The notes below the pieces were generated by a model. The model did no database searches. It was not told the origin of the DNA and saw only the letters and a program-made list of their open reading frames with translations. Positions 18,497-26,037 of a DNA stretch of 64,000 nucleotides are shown here, piece by piece. Each line of letters opens with the position of its first letter. The stretch's first letter is position 1. This stretch comes from an uncultured Pelagibacteraceae bacterium (GTDB lineage: Bacteria > Pseudomonadota > Alphaproteobacteria > Pelagibacterales > Pelagibacteraceae), in assembly GCA_902555585.1 (NCBI GenBank), contig CACDSY010000002.1, forward strand, positions 1 to 64,000. Reading direction: 5' to 3'. Both the position numbers and the translations under genes were made by a program.

Positions 18497-19708
18497 TTAA
18501 ACTTTCTCAAATACTAGAGTTGCATTTGTTCCACCAAAACCAAAACTATTAGACATGACAGTATTTAATGTTGCTTCTGTTTCTGTTTTAGAGACTATTG
18601 GAAATTTTTTAGCTTCATCATCCATTTCACTTATGTTAGCCGATCCAGTGATAAAGTTATTTTTCATCATAATTAAACAATATATCGCTTCATGCACTGA
18701 TGCAGCTCCTAATGGATGACCTGATAAAGATTTAGTTGAACTAATTTTTGGAATTTCACTTCCAAAAGCTTCTTTAACAGCATTCAATTCAGTAATATCT
18801 CCAACTGGAGTAGAAGTTCCATGAGTATTTATATAATCTACTTTATTTTTTGAAGTTGCCATAGCCATTTGCATACATCTTACTGCACCTTCACCAGATG
18901 GCGCTACCATATCATATCCATCTGAGGTTGCTCCATAACCTGTTAATTCTGCGTATATTTTAGCTCCTCTAGCTTTAGCGTGTTCATATTCCTCAAGAAC
19001 TAAAACCCCTGCACCTCCAGCAATTACAAAACCATCTCTAGTTTTGTCATAAGCTCTTGAAGCTTTTTCAGGAGTATCATTATATTTTGAAGATAATGCA
19101 GTCATTGCATCAAACATTGCAGTCATCGCCCAGTGTATCTCTTCGCTACCGCCTGCAAATACAACATCTTGTTTCCCCATTTGTATAAGTTCCATAGAGT
19201 TTCCTATACAGTGCCCACTCGTTGCGCAGGCTGAGCTCATTGTATAGTTTGTTCCCTTAATTTTAAATGGAACAGCAAGTGTTGCTGAGGCGGTACTTGC
19301 CATTGTTCTTGGAACTATAAATGGTCCCATTAATTTTGGAGTTTTGGCTCTAGTTTTATCTGCTGCTAAAATAACATTTTCAATTGAAGGTCCACCTGAA
19401 CCCATAACAATTCCTGTTTTGAAATTACTTACCTCACTTTCTTCCAACCCAGAGTCTTCAATCGCCTCTTTCATTGCAATATAATTGTAAGCAGATCCTG
19501 AACCCATAAATCTAATTGTTTTTCTATCTATATGATCCTCAAGTTTTATATTAGGCTTTCCATGAATATGACTTTTAAGATTGTGTTCTTTATATTCTTC
19601 AGAAAAAGAAATTCCTGATTTAGTATTTAATAAAGATTGATGAACTTCTTCCTGATTATTGCCAAGACATGAAACAATTCCCAAACCGGTAATTACTACT
19701 CTTCGCAT
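18497..19708 (-). CDS. fabB: 3-oxoacyl-[acyl-carrier-protein] synthase I
   Basis: 403 residues with the thiolase fold. The active-site Cys is in [13 protein letters not shown], and the two His residues are in [11 protein letters not shown] and [13 protein letters not shown]. The [15 protein letters not shown]-terminus is typical. FabB elongates unsaturated acyl-ACPs and, with FabA, provides the anaerobic route to unsaturated fatty acids. It overlaps the fabA stop by 1 bp. Confidence 0.97.
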   Translation of the reverse strand: MRRVVITGLGIVSCLGNNQEEVHQSLLNTKSGISFSEEYKEHNLKSHIHGKPNIKLEDHIDRKTIRFMGSGSAYNYIAMKEAIEDSGLEESEVSNFKTGIVMGSGGPSIENVILAADKTRAKTPKLMGPFIVPRTMASTASATLAVPFKIKGTNYTMSSACATSGHCIGNSMELIQMGKQDVVFAGGSEEIHWAMTAMFDAMTALSSKYNDTPEKASRAYDKTRDGFVIAGGAGVLVLEEYEHAKARGAKIYAELTGYGATSDGYDMVAPSGEGAVRCMQMAMATSKNKVDYINTHGTSTPVGDITELNAVKEAFGSEIPKISSTKSLSGHPLGAASVHEAIYCLIMMKNNFITGSANISEMDDEAKKFPIVSKTETEATLNTVMSNSFGFGGTNATLVFEKV

Positions 19709-20208
19709 TATTTAAATAATCCTACTTTTAAACTGTCTGCAGAGTATATTTTCTTACCATCAGCAAGCAGAATACCATTTGCTAGACCAACTGTTGTTTC
19801 CCCTTTAATTAATATTCTTTTCATATCAATAATATATGTCGCCATTTTGACATTTTTTAAAACTTCTCCTGTAAACTTTACTGTACTTACTCCCAAAGCT
19901 CTTCCTCTTCCAGGGTTTCCTAGCCAACCTAAGTAGAAGCCAACTAGTTGCCACATCGCATCTAAACCCAAGCATCCTGGCATCACTGGATCTTCCTTAA
20001 AGTGACAATCAAAAAACCACAGATCATCTTTTATATCAAGTTCAGCCTTCATCAAACCTTTGTCAAAAGCTCCATTTTTCTCGCTAATTTCAGTAATTCT
20101 ATCAAACATTAGCATTGGTGGAGAAGGTAATTTTGCATTTCCAGGGCCAAAAAGCTCCCCATTTGCGCAGCTTATTAACTCATCATAATTAAAGGAACTT
20201 TTTTTCAT
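19708..20208 (-). CDS. fabA: 3-hydroxydecanoyl-[acyl-carrier-protein] dehydratase/isomerase
   Basis: 166 residues, hotdog fold. The active-site His is in [31 protein letters not shown], the FabA signature that separates it from FabZ. It dehydrates 3-hydroxydecanoyl-ACP and isomerises trans-2 to cis-3-decenoyl-ACP, opening unsaturated fatty acid synthesis. It is the first gene of the minus-strand operon fabA-fabB-fabI-(49 aa)-msrB and is divergent from irr across 73 bp. Confidence 0.97.
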   Translation of the reverse strand: MKKSSFNYDELISCANGELFGPGNAKLPSPPMLMFDRITEISEKNGAFDKGLMKAELDIKDDLWFFDCHFKEDPVMPGCLGLDAMWQLVGFYLGWLGNPGRGRALGVSTVKFTGEVLKNVKMATYIIDMKRILIKGETTVGLANGILLADGKKIYSADSLKVGLFK

Positions 20209-20241
20209 AATTTTTTTAATCTTATTACTTGATTTACAAAC

Positions 20242-20276
20242 ATTATAATATAGATATTCTTTAGAATAATTATAAT
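20242..20276. promoter_or_regulatory. Divergent fabA/irr promoter region with an Irr-box-like site
   Basis: A TATAAT on the plus strand (20244-20249) could be the irr -10, and an overlapping TATAAT on the minus strand (plus-strand 20242-20247) could serve fabA. Just downstream on the irr side, 20260-20276 reads TTTAGAA-TAA-TTATAAT. Against the Irr box (ICE) consensus as I recall it, TTTAGAA-N3-TTCTAAA, 12 of 14 positions match. The site overlaps the expected irr start of transcription, consistent with autoregulation. No convincing -35 is seen. In an A/T-rich genome such matches also arise by chance. Confidence 0.45.
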
Positions 20277-20281
20277 TAGTA

Positions 20282-20710
20282 ATGGCTTACGCTGATCAAT
20301 ATATAGACAAATTAAGAAAATCAGGTCTAAGACCAACAAAACAAAGAATTAAAATTTGTGAAGTGTTGTTTGATGCTGATAAGACATTTCACTTTACAAT
20401 TAAAGAACTGGTTAAAATCATTGAAAATCAAGCAAATATTAAGGTTTCTTTAGCAACTGTTTACAATACTGTTCACGCATTTATGAAGAAGGGTTATTTA
20501 AAAGAAATTCCATTAAATGCTTCACAAAGTTATTACGATACAAATGTATCTCATCATCACCATTTTTTTGACGAGGAAGAAAATAAATTGATTGATATTC
20601 ATCAAGAAGATGTTGATGAAGTTAAAATTAAAAGAACAATTCCAGGAAAAAAAATAAGATCGGTAGAAGTTATCGCTAAAATTGTGAGTGATAATCAATC
20701 TCAAAAATAA
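20282..20710 (+). CDS. irr: Iron response regulator Irr (Fur family)
   Basis: 142 residues. Winged helix with [23 protein letters not shown], then the [15 protein letters not shown] segment, whose run of His residues is typical of Irr rather than Fur. Alphaproteobacterial Irr senses iron through heme status and represses or activates iron and heme genes via ICE boxes. The location, divergent from fabA, is the conserved alphaproteobacterial position for irr. The rubrerythrin gene lies 114 bp downstream on the same strand behind its own promoter. Confidence 0.9.
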   Translation: MAYADQYIDKLRKSGLRPTKQRIKICEVLFDADKTFHFTIKELVKIIENQANIKVSLATVYNTVHAFMKKGYLKEIPLNASQSYYDTNVSHHHHFFDEEENKLIDIHQEDVDEVKIKRTIPGKKIRSVEVIAKIVSDNQSQK

Positions 20711-20759
20711 TTCTATAATATCAATAGTTTAAATAATACATTATATTTATTCTAAACTG

Positions 20760-20787
20760 TTGACATATTATAATTCCCCTATATATA
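20760..20787 (+). promoter_or_regulatory. Sigma70-type promoter of the rubrerythrin gene
   Basis: An exact TTGACA (20760-20765) and a TATATA (20782-20787) are separated by 16 bp. Transcription would start near 20794, giving a leader of about 30 bases with a GGAG ribosome site (20816-20819) before the ATG at 20825. This is among the clearest promoters in the window and suggests strong expression. Confidence 0.75.
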
Positions 20788-20793
20788 GACCAC

Positions 20794-20810
20794 TTTAGAA
20801 TCATTATTAA
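20794..20810. promoter_or_regulatory. Irr-box-like site at the rubrerythrin transcription start
   Basis: The 17-bp stretch TTTAGAA-TCA-TTATTAA matches the recalled Irr ICE consensus (TTTAGAA-N3-TTCTAAA) at 12 of 14 positions, with a perfect left half. It begins at the predicted +1. A perfect right half-site TTCTAAA also lies just upstream of the -35 (20750-20756). The placement and the neighbouring irr gene suggest control by Irr. Binding is not shown. Confidence 0.45.
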
Positions 20811-20824
20811 TAGTAGGAGTAAAT

Positions 20825-21241
20825 ATGTCATTAAAAGGTAGTAAAACAGAGGAAAATTTAAAAGAAGCATTTGCTGGAGAAAGCCAAGCAAATAGAAGAT
20901 ATCTTTATTTTGCTCAAAAAGCGGATGTTGAAGGCTTTAACGATGTTGCAGCGGTATTTAGATCAACTGCAGAAGGTGAAACTGGACATGCTCATGGCCA
21001 CTTAGAATATTTAGAAGAAGTCGGCGATCCAGCAACTGGTAAGCCAATTGGTGAAACAAAAGCCAATCTTGAGTCTGCAATTCAAGGTGAAACACACGAG
21101 TACACAGATATGTATCCTGGAATGGCTAAAACAGCTAGAGACGAAGGCTTTGATGAAATAGCTGATTGGTTTGAGACTTTAGCAAAAGCTGAAAAATCAC
21201 ACGCAGGTAAATTTCAAAAGACTTTAGAAAGTATCGCATAA
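20825..21241 (+). CDS. Rubrerythrin-type diiron protein without rubredoxin domain
   Basis: 138 residues, a four-helix ferritin-like fold. Metal-ligand motifs are visible: [13 protein letters not shown] (first ExxxxR region), [14 protein letters not shown] (E-x-x-H), the second-pair Glu in [13 protein letters not shown], and [10 protein letters not shown]. The rubredoxin domain found at the C-terminus of classical rubrerythrins is absent, so electrons must come from another protein. The family reduces hydrogen peroxide. The Fe-S protein encoded 56 bp downstream is the natural candidate partner. Confidence 0.9.
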   Translation: MSLKGSKTEENLKEAFAGESQANRRYLYFAQKADVEGFNDVAAVFRSTAEGETGHAHGHLEYLEEVGDPATGKPIGETKANLESAIQGETHEYTDMYPGMAKTARDEGFDEIADWFETLAKAEKSHAGKFQKTLESIA

Positions 21242-21249
21242 ACAAAATT

Positions 21250-21275
21250 TGTGGACGAAACCCCTCTCGTCCACA
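21250..21275 (+). other. Hairpin between the rubrerythrin and Fe-S protein genes
   Basis: A perfect 9-bp G/C-containing stem, TGTGGACGA (21250-21258) and TCGTCCACA (21267-21275), with an 8-base loop, starts 8 bp after the rubrerythrin stop. It is followed by GAAACC rather than a T tract, so it is not a standard terminator. It could protect the rubrerythrin mRNA 3' end or act as a partial block that lowers expression of the next gene. Confidence 0.65.
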
Positions 21276-21297
21276 GAAACCACATTTAAAAAAATCT

Positions 21298-22623
21298 ATG
21301 AGTAAAGAAGGCAGCACACAAGCACCTACAAGACACCCATTGAAATTTAGAGATCCAGATTTTATAAATCCTGAAAAAATTGATCATGAAATGAGAAGAG
21401 TATTTGATATCTGTCATGGATGCAGAAGATGTTTTAATTTGTGTGATAGTTTTCCAAAATTATTTGACTTTATAGATGAAACTGAAGGTGGTGAGGTATC
21501 AGATCTTTCAAGTGATAAGTTTAAACCTGTTGTAGATGCCTGCACTTTATGTGACATGTGTTTTATGACTAAATGTCCTTATGTACCACCACATGAATTT
21601 GATTTAGATTTTCCACATTTGATGTTGAGATATAGAACAGCTCAAAGAAAAAATGGTGATATTTCAAAGACTGCAAACCAATTAACACAAATTGATAGAA
21701 ATTCAAAAATAGGAATATTTTTAAGTTTTTTCATAAATTGGATTACTAATGTAAAAAACAAATTTGCTAGAAAAGTTTTGGAATTTTTTACTGGAATAGA
21801 TAAAAGAGTTATTTTGCCAAAATATAATAAAGAGACATTCGCAAATTATTTTCAAAAATTTAAAAAAAATATTCTACCAAAACATAAAGATAGAAAAGTT
21901 GTTATTTATTCCACTTGTTTTGTAAATTTTAATAAGAAAAAAACTGGAGAAGCAGCTTTGAAAGTACTTCATCATAATAATGTTGAGGTAGAGCATTCTT
22001 ATGCAGGTTGTTGTGGTATGCCTTATCTGGAACAAGCAGATCTGGATAAAGTTACAAAGCAAGCAGAGTTAGTTTCCAGAGAATTAATCAAATATGTTGA
22101 AAAAGGTTATAAAGTAGTAACCCTAACAGCAAGTTGTGGTTTAATGTTAAAGTTTGAATGGCCTCTATTAATGCCAAATGATGGAATAATTAAAAAACTT
22201 TCTCAAAATACTCTCGATATTGATGAATATGTTATGGATATTGCAAATAAAGAGGGTTTAGTTGATGGTTTGAAAGAAATTGATGGAGGTGTAACAGTTC
22301 ATAATGCTTGTCATGCTAGAGCACAAAATATGGGGAATAAGGCAAGAGATATGCTTAAATTAATTCCAAATATTAAATTAGATGTTGTTGAGAGATGTGC
22401 TGGTCATGGTGGAACCTTCGGTATTATGAAAGAAACCCATGACATAGCAAATAAAGTGGGCAAAACTACCGCAAGCACTGTTAAAAGAAAAAATAATAAG
22501 TATATGGCTTCTGATTGTCCATTGGCCGGCAAACATATTAAACAGTTAGCTGATGATACAAATATTGATAACGATGAAGCTGTGCACCCAATTGAGATAG
22601 TTTCAAAAAGTTATGGATTATAG
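21298..22623 (+). CDS. GlpC/HdrD-like iron-sulfur oxidoreductase subunit
   Basis: 441 residues. Two ferredoxin-type cluster motifs: Cys39/42/45/49 (CHGCRRCFNLC) and Cys82/85/88/93-Pro (CTLCDMCFMTKCP). Two CCG-type cysteine-rich domains follow, the first with STCFVNF...AGCCGMPYLEQ and the second with HNACHARAQNMG...ERCAGHGGTFG and SDCPLAG. The family passes electrons between quinones, thiols or flavoproteins (GlpC, HdrB/D, LutA relatives). No transmembrane helix is obvious, though about residues 140-150 are hydrophobic. Its place between rubrerythrin and DUF3501 recurs in many proteobacteria, from memory. A role as electron donor to the rubrerythrin is inferred. Confidence 0.85.
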   Translation: MSKEGSTQAPTRHPLKFRDPDFINPEKIDHEMRRVFDICHGCRRCFNLCDSFPKLFDFIDETEGGEVSDLSSDKFKPVVDACTLCDMCFMTKCPYVPPHEFDLDFPHLMLRYRTAQRKNGDISKTANQLTQIDRNSKIGIFLSFFINWITNVKNKFARKVLEFFTGIDKRVILPKYNKETFANYFQKFKKNILPKHKDRKVVIYSTCFVNFNKKKTGEAALKVLHHNNVEVEHSYAGCCGMPYLEQADLDKVTKQAELVSRELIKYVEKGYKVVTLTASCGLMLKFEWPLLMPNDGIIKKLSQNTLDIDEYVMDIANKEGLVDGLKEIDGGVTVHNACHARAQNMGNKARDMLKLIPNIKLDVVERCAGHGGTFGIMKETHDIANKVGKTTASTVKRKNNKYMASDCPLAGKHIKQLADDTNIDNDEAVHPIEIVSKSYGL

Positions 22624-22624
22624 A

Positions 22625-23218
22625 ATGTCAAAAGAACAAAAAATTATTACAAAAGAAGATCTTCTACCTTTAGATGCGTATACAAAAGTTAGAAGACAAA
22701 TGCGAAAAGAATTAGTTGAATTTAAAAAGAATAGAAGAATTCTATTGGGGCCTTATGCAACATTTTATTTTGAATGTTATGAGACAATGATAGCACAGGT
22801 ACAAGAAATGCTTTACATTGAAAAGGGCGGAGATGAGCAAGTTGTAGACGAACTTGCAGCATATAATCCTTTGATACCCAACGGAAAAGAATTAGTTGCC
22901 ACTTTAATGTTTGAGATAGATAATCCAGTTGTAAGAGCAGAGTTTCTTGGAAAGTTAGGCGGAGTAGAAAATAATATATTTATTAAGGTTGGAGACAATA
23001 AAATATATGCAGTTCCAGAAATGGATGTAGATAGAACCTCAGATAATGGAAAAGCATCTTCAGTTCAGTTTATTCATTTTAAATTTTCAGATGATCAAAT
23101 AAACAAGTTCAAAGACCAAAAAAATTCAATTGAAGTAGGTATTGATCATAAGGAATATTCTCACACGACTAAATTTTCAAAGGAAAATATTAAAGCACTT
23201 TCAGTAGACTTTAATTAA
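22625..23218 (+). CDS. DUF3501 family protein
   Basis: About 197 residues from the ATG at 22625, which follows the previous stop by 1 bp; an in-frame ATG at 22613 would add four residues and overlap. It contains the conserved N-terminal block YTKVRRQMRKELVEFKKNRRILLGPYATFYFECYETMIAQVQEML and NPLIPNGKELVATLMFEIDN. The function is unknown. It has no cofactor motif, signal or membrane segment that I can see. Constant association with rubrerythrin and the GlpC-like protein suggests a shared redox-stress module. The 3' end overlaps the opposing gene by 8 bp. Confidence 0.82.
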   Translation: MSKEQKIITKEDLLPLDAYTKVRRQMRKELVEFKKNRRILLGPYATFYFECYETMIAQVQEMLYIEKGGDEQVVDELAAYNPLIPNGKELVATLMFEIDNPVVRAEFLGKLGGVENNIFIKVGDNKIYAVPEMDVDRTSDNGKASSVQFIHFKFSDDQINKFKDQKNSIEVGIDHKEYSHTTKFSKENIKALSVDFN

Positions 23219-23660
23219 CTATACCCCAGATATTGCCATCTTTCATAATCCAACCTGAATAATCGCCTGTCTTTATATTACACCATTTTTCTTCACATTT
23301 AATAACTCTTAAAAGACGACCCTCTCCCAGTTTTGCCAATGGTTTTGAATATTTTGTTGGTTTTCTAAATAGAATTTTTTCAGATTTGGTGATTATAGAG
23401 CGTGAATTCCTTAATTGTGAAATATGGATCCAACCACTATTTTTTTTATAATCAATAACTCTTCTGAAATTTTCCTTTTTATCGATTACTTTCAGAGGTA
23501 ATTCAATCTTTCTATATATATATTTAATTGGATAATCAAAGCTTGGACCGTATCTAACATTTACTTTTTTATTTTTTAACATAAGAAAATAATTATTTTC
23601 TTGAGCGAACGATGAAAATTGTAAAAGAAAAAAAAATAAAAGTATTAAATATTTTCGCAT
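23211..23660 (-). CDS. Exported SH3-domain protein
   Basis: About 149 residues from the ATG at 23660, which has an AAGG ribosome site at proper distance; the ATG at 23666 directly abuts that site. A signal peptide is visible (MRKYLILLFFFLLQFSSFAQ, cleavage near residue 20). Two SH3-like repeats follow: NVRYGPSFDYPIKYIYRKIELPLKVIDKKENFRRVID and ILFRKPTKYSKPLAKLGEGRLLRVIKCEEKWCNIKTGDYSGWI. Such bacterial SH3 proteins bind the cell wall or act as periplasmic scaffolds. It overlaps the ThiF-like gene end by 16 bp. Confidence 0.82.
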   Translation of the reverse strand: MRKYLILLFFFLLQFSSFAQENNYFLMLKNKKVNVRYGPSFDYPIKYIYRKIELPLKVIDKKENFRRVIDYKKNSGWIHISQLRNSRSIITKSEKILFRKPTKYSKPLAKLGEGRLLRVIKCEEKWCNIKTGDYSGWIMKDGNIWGIVN

Positions 23661-24394
23661 ATACATCCTTTTCTTTTTCTAAATAATACTTTTCTAAATT
23701 TAAGATTTAATAAATCTATTATTAAAATATGGGAATTTAAATTTTTACCAACATTTAAAATTGCCTTCAGAACCTCATTGGCCTGTAGGCTACCTGTAAT
23801 AACTGCCGTTGATCCCAATATACCATCTGTTTCACAATCCAAAACTCCTTCTGCTGGTTCTCCTTGGTAGAAACATTTCAAACAGGGACTTTTCTTTAAA
23901 TTAAAATCAAATGTAAAAATATGTCCTTCAAATTTACTTATTGCTCCAATAATAAGTTTTTTTTTATATTTTAACGAAAATTTATTTAAAAGAAATTTTG
24001 CTTTAAAATTGTCTGTACCATCAACAATAACATCATACTGTTTAAGAATTTTTCCTAAATTTTTATCTTCTGCTTTAACTCTATATGTTTTTACTTTTAC
24101 TTTTTTATTAATTTTATTAATTTTTTTTTTTAAAATATTAACTTTATATTTTCCAACATCATCAGAAGTGAACATAACTTGTCGATGTAAATTTGATATA
24201 GTCACTTTATCATGGTCCATCATCCCAATTTTGCCAATACCTGCTCGTGAAAGTAAATCAATCACTGGTGACCCTAAACCACCACATCCAACAACTAGAA
24301 CTTTGGAATTTTGAATTTTTTTTTGACCTAAAATCCCAACTTTTTTTAAAATAATCTGTCTTGAATATCGCTCGAGGTCTTTGTTACTAAACAT
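23645..24394 (-). CDS. moeB: ThiF/MoeB-type adenylyltransferase (E1-like)
   Basis: 249 residues. It begins RYSRQIILKKVGILGQKKI and has the nucleotide motif VVGCGGLGSPVIDLLSRAGIG (about 32-52), then DHDKVTISNLHRQ with the R finger. Zinc CxxC pairs are CLKC and CIC near the C-terminus. The enzyme adenylates the C-terminal Gly of ThiS- or MoaD-like proteins to start sulfur transfer. It has no C-terminal rhodanese domain. ThiF and MoeB are hard to separate by sequence and no thi or moa gene is nearby, so the symbol is tentative. Confidence 0.85.
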   Translation of the reverse strand: MFSNKDLERYSRQIILKKVGILGQKKIQNSKVLVVGCGGLGSPVIDLLSRAGIGKIGMMDHDKVTISNLHRQVMFTSDDVGKYKVNILKKKINKINKKVKVKTYRVKAEDKNLGKILKQYDVIVDGTDNFKAKFLLNKFSLKYKKKLIIGAISKFEGHIFTFDFNLKKSPCLKCFYQGEPAEGVLDCETDGILGSTAVITGSLQANEVLKAILNVGKNLNSHILIIDLLNLKFRKVLFRKRKGCICENI

Positions 24395-24397
24395 TTA

Positions 24398-24835
24398 CTA
24401 TTTACCAGTAGATCCAAATCCTCCAGACCCTCTGATTGTCTCTGGTAATTCATTTGTTTCTTCAATTTCTACTTTTAAAATGGGCATTAAAACCATTTGA
24501 GCAACTCTATCTTCATCATTGACAGTAAATTCATCTTTACCATGGTTAAATAAAATAATTTTTAACTCTCCTCTATAATCACTATCAATTGTGCCTGGTG
24601 TATTTAATACAGTAATACTTGATTTTGCGGCAAGACCAGATCTTGGTCTAATTTGAACCTCTGTATCTTCAGGAATTGCAATTGCAATACCTGTGGGTAT
24701 CAACATCGACTCATTTGGTTTGATTGTTATAGGTTCATCTACACATGCCATCAGATCCATACCCGAAGATCCACTAGTTTTATAACTTGGAAGTTTTGCT
24801 TTTTGGTTAAGTCTCTTAAATAAAACCTTTACCAT
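24398..24835 (-). CDS. dut: Deoxyuridine 5'-triphosphate nucleotidohydrolase (dUTPase)
   Basis: 145 residues. All trimeric dUTPase motifs are visible: SGMDLMA, PRSGLAAKSSITVLNTPGTIDSDYRGE, and the C-terminal GSGGFGSTGK flap. It converts dUTP to dUMP, which limits uracil in DNA and feeds thymidylate synthesis. It lies 3 bp from both neighbours. The coaBC-dut order is common in proteobacteria. Confidence 0.97.
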   Translation of the reverse strand: MVKVLFKRLNQKAKLPSYKTSGSSGMDLMACVDEPITIKPNESMLIPTGIAIAIPEDTEVQIRPRSGLAAKSSITVLNTPGTIDSDYRGELKIILFNHGKDEFTVNDEDRVAQMVLMPILKVEIEETNELPETIRGSGGFGSTGK

Positions 24836-24838
24836 TGA

Positions 24839-26029
24839 TTAATTAAGCTCAGAGATAACTCTATCCACTATCTCAGATGCTATTAAAGATTTGTTTTTCT
24901 TTAATAACTTTTCACTTTCTTTATTTTTATAAAATATAGAAACTTCATTATCATCAGAGTCAAAACCTATTGTTTTATCAGAAATATCATTTGCAATAAT
25001 CCAATCACAATTTTTTTGGTCTAATTTTCTCTTTGAATTAATTTCAAGATTTTGTGATTCTGCTGCAAATCCAATTGTGATCTTTGGTCTAAGTGAATTA
25101 TGATTTGATATGTTTGATAAAATGTCAATATTTTTTTCTAACTTAAGATCCAAATTTTCGCTTTTTTTAATTTTTTCACTATTGATCTCTTTAACTTTAA
25201 AATCTGCTACTGCTGCATTAAAAATAGCAACATCAGTTGGTAGATTTCTGAGAGTTTCCCTAAACATTTCTTCTGCAGTTTTAACTGAAATAAATTTAAC
25301 TCCCTCAACCGGGTCTAAATTTGTTTCTCCAGAAATAAGTGTTGTTTCAAAACCATTATCTCTTAATGATTTAGCAATTTCATAACCTTGTTTTCCACTT
25401 GATTTATTAGTTATAAATCTTACTGGATCTATAAACTCTTTAGTAGGTCCAGCTGTAACTAATGCCTTATATTTTTTATTTTTTTCAATATTCTTAAAAT
25501 AATTTTCTAGAGTCTTTAATATATATGATGGTTCTGACATCTTGCCTTTTCCATACTCTCCACAAGCCATATCCCCAATTTCAGGGCCAATTATCTTATA
25601 ACCGTAACTTTTTAATTTTGATAAATTATCTTTAGTTGATTTATGTTCCCACATTCTGACATTCATAGCTGGAACTAAAAACACTTGTTTATCAGATGCT
25701 AAAACGACAGTGCTAGCTAGGTCGTCGTTTAAGCCATAACTTAATTTTGAAATTGTATTTGCTGTTGCAGGCACAATTAAAATTAAATCTGCCCATCTAG
25801 AAAGTGAAATATGATCCATTTCAGCCTCATGTTCTGCACTGAATATGTCTTCATATACTTTTTCCTGCGAAAGTGATGAAATAGACAGAGGTGTTACAAA
25901 ATTTTTACCACTCTTTGTAAGTATTGTTTTAATTCTTACATCTCTCTTTTTTAAACCTCTTATCACTTCTAAGCTTTTGTAAGCAGATATTCCACCACAT
26001 ATGATTAGAAGTATTTTTTTATTTTTCAT
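24839..26029 (-). CDS. coaBC: Phosphopantothenoylcysteine synthetase/decarboxylase
   Basis: 396 residues, bifunctional Dfp. The N-terminal flavin decarboxylase (1-180) has GGISAYKSLEVIRGL, VPAMNVRMWEH and the catalytic Cys in DMACGEYGKGKM. The C-terminal synthetase starts at KALVTAGPTKEFIDPVRFITNKSSGKQGY and includes FNAAVADFKV and a Lys-rich segment. Together they make 4'-phosphopantetheine precursors for coenzyme A. It ends 3 bp before dut. Confidence 0.97.
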   Translation of the reverse strand: MKNKKILLIICGGISAYKSLEVIRGLKKRDVRIKTILTKSGKNFVTPLSISSLSQEKVYEDIFSAEHEAEMDHISLSRWADLILIVPATANTISKLSYGLNDDLASTVVLASDKQVFLVPAMNVRMWEHKSTKDNLSKLKSYGYKIIGPEIGDMACGEYGKGKMSEPSYILKTLENYFKNIEKNKKYKALVTAGPTKEFIDPVRFITNKSSGKQGYEIAKSLRDNGFETTLISGETNLDPVEGVKFISVKTAEEMFRETLRNLPTDVAIFNAAVADFKVKEINSEKIKKSENLDLKLEKNIDILSNISNHNSLRPKITIGFAAESQNLEINSKRKLDQKNCDWIIANDISDKTIGFDSDDNEVSIFYKNKESEKLLKKNKSLIASEIVDRVISELN

Positions 26030-26037
26030 GAGAAGAA

